From assembly GCA_016210805.1 (NCBI GenBank), contig JACQTL010000131.1, positions 1-6,306 on the forward strand: a stretch of DNA of 6,306 nt. Direction: 5' to 3'. The position numbers were made by a program, and so were the translations under genes. Origin of the DNA: Actinomycetota bacterium (GTDB lineage Bacteria; Actinomycetota; UBA4738; G016210805). Below, in pieces: positions 6,149-6,306 of this stretch; position 1 is the first letter of the stretch, and every line of letters begins with the position of its first letter. The notes beneath the pieces were generated by a model that made no database searches, was not told the DNA's origin, and saw nothing but the letters and a program-made list of their open reading frames with translations.

Positions 6149-6306
6149 CCGAGCCGATCACCCGCAGGCAGCTTCTTCGACGTGCCGCGCTCGGCGGCGC
6201 CGCGGCTCTCACCCTGCCGAGCATCCTCGCCGCGTGCGGCGGCGGGGAGGAAGGAGGCGGTGGCGAGGGCAAGGAGACGCTCACGATCTCGAACTGGCCG
6301 CTCTAC
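6145..6306 (+). CDS. potD: PotD-like polyamine-binding lipoprotein, Tat leader (3' partial)
   Basis: Only the first 54 residues are present, and the right edge cuts the gene. The N-terminus has a twin-arginine motif (RRQLLRRA, 7-14), a hydrophobic stretch (about 14-29) and a lipobox LAAC with the lipidated Cys at 31. This predicts Tat export and anchoring on the outer face of the membrane. A Gly/Glu-rich linker (32-44) follows, then TLTISNWPLY (45-54). Beginning the mature domain with L-x-I-x-NWPLY is characteristic of PotD/PotF-type extracellular solute-binding proteins for putrescine and spermidine. The ATG overlaps the potA stop by 4 bases, so both are one operon. The usual order predicts permease genes next, outside the window. 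Ligand residues are not visible, so substrate is inferred. Confidence 0.82.
   Translation, partial: MTEPITRRQLLRRAALGGAAALTLPSILAACGGGEEGGGGEGKETLTISNWPLY

Overview
The window is chromosomal DNA of very high G+C, with G or C at nearly every third codon position. Three of the five visible starts are GTG. Codon style, a WecA/TagO-type transferase, and a twin-arginine lipoprotein leader on a polyamine-binding protein suggest a high-G+C actinobacterium-like organism, possibly from a deep or uncultured branch. The lineage is inferred from style and protein flavour, not from a marker gene.

Left part (1-2489, + strand): a cell-envelope pair. The first gene enters from the left edge. It encodes a right-handed beta-helix domain fused to a C-terminal membrane domain that contains a clear internal tandem duplication, with HxxEH and WxHFxxN in each copy. 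Ten bases after its stop begins a WecA/TagO-like polyprenyl-phosphate HexNAc-1-phosphate transferase, which starts surface glycan synthesis. The spacing suggests co-transcription.

Middle and right part (2521-6306): a nitrogen-compound or polyamine module. A Mn-dependent ureohydrolase of the agmatinase/arginase family (+) runs tail-to-tail, with 6 bases between stop codons, into a class III PLP aminotransferase resembling glutamate-1-semialdehyde aminomutase (-). That aminotransferase is divergent, across a 160-base control region, from potA (+), which overlaps by 4 bases the start of a PotD-like Tat lipoprotein cut by the right edge. A permease pair (potB/potC) probably lies nearby, outside the window.

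Working model (inference): PotA and PotD with unseen permeases import a polyamine or guanidino compound. The ureohydrolase releases urea from a guanidino substrate, and the aminotransferase acts on the resulting amine or a related amino compound. The 160-base divergent region, with its short symmetric motifs, would be the shared control point. No RNA gene, CRISPR array, insertion sequence or phage feature was seen. The most unusual item is the duplicated histidine-rich membrane module on the beta-helix protein.
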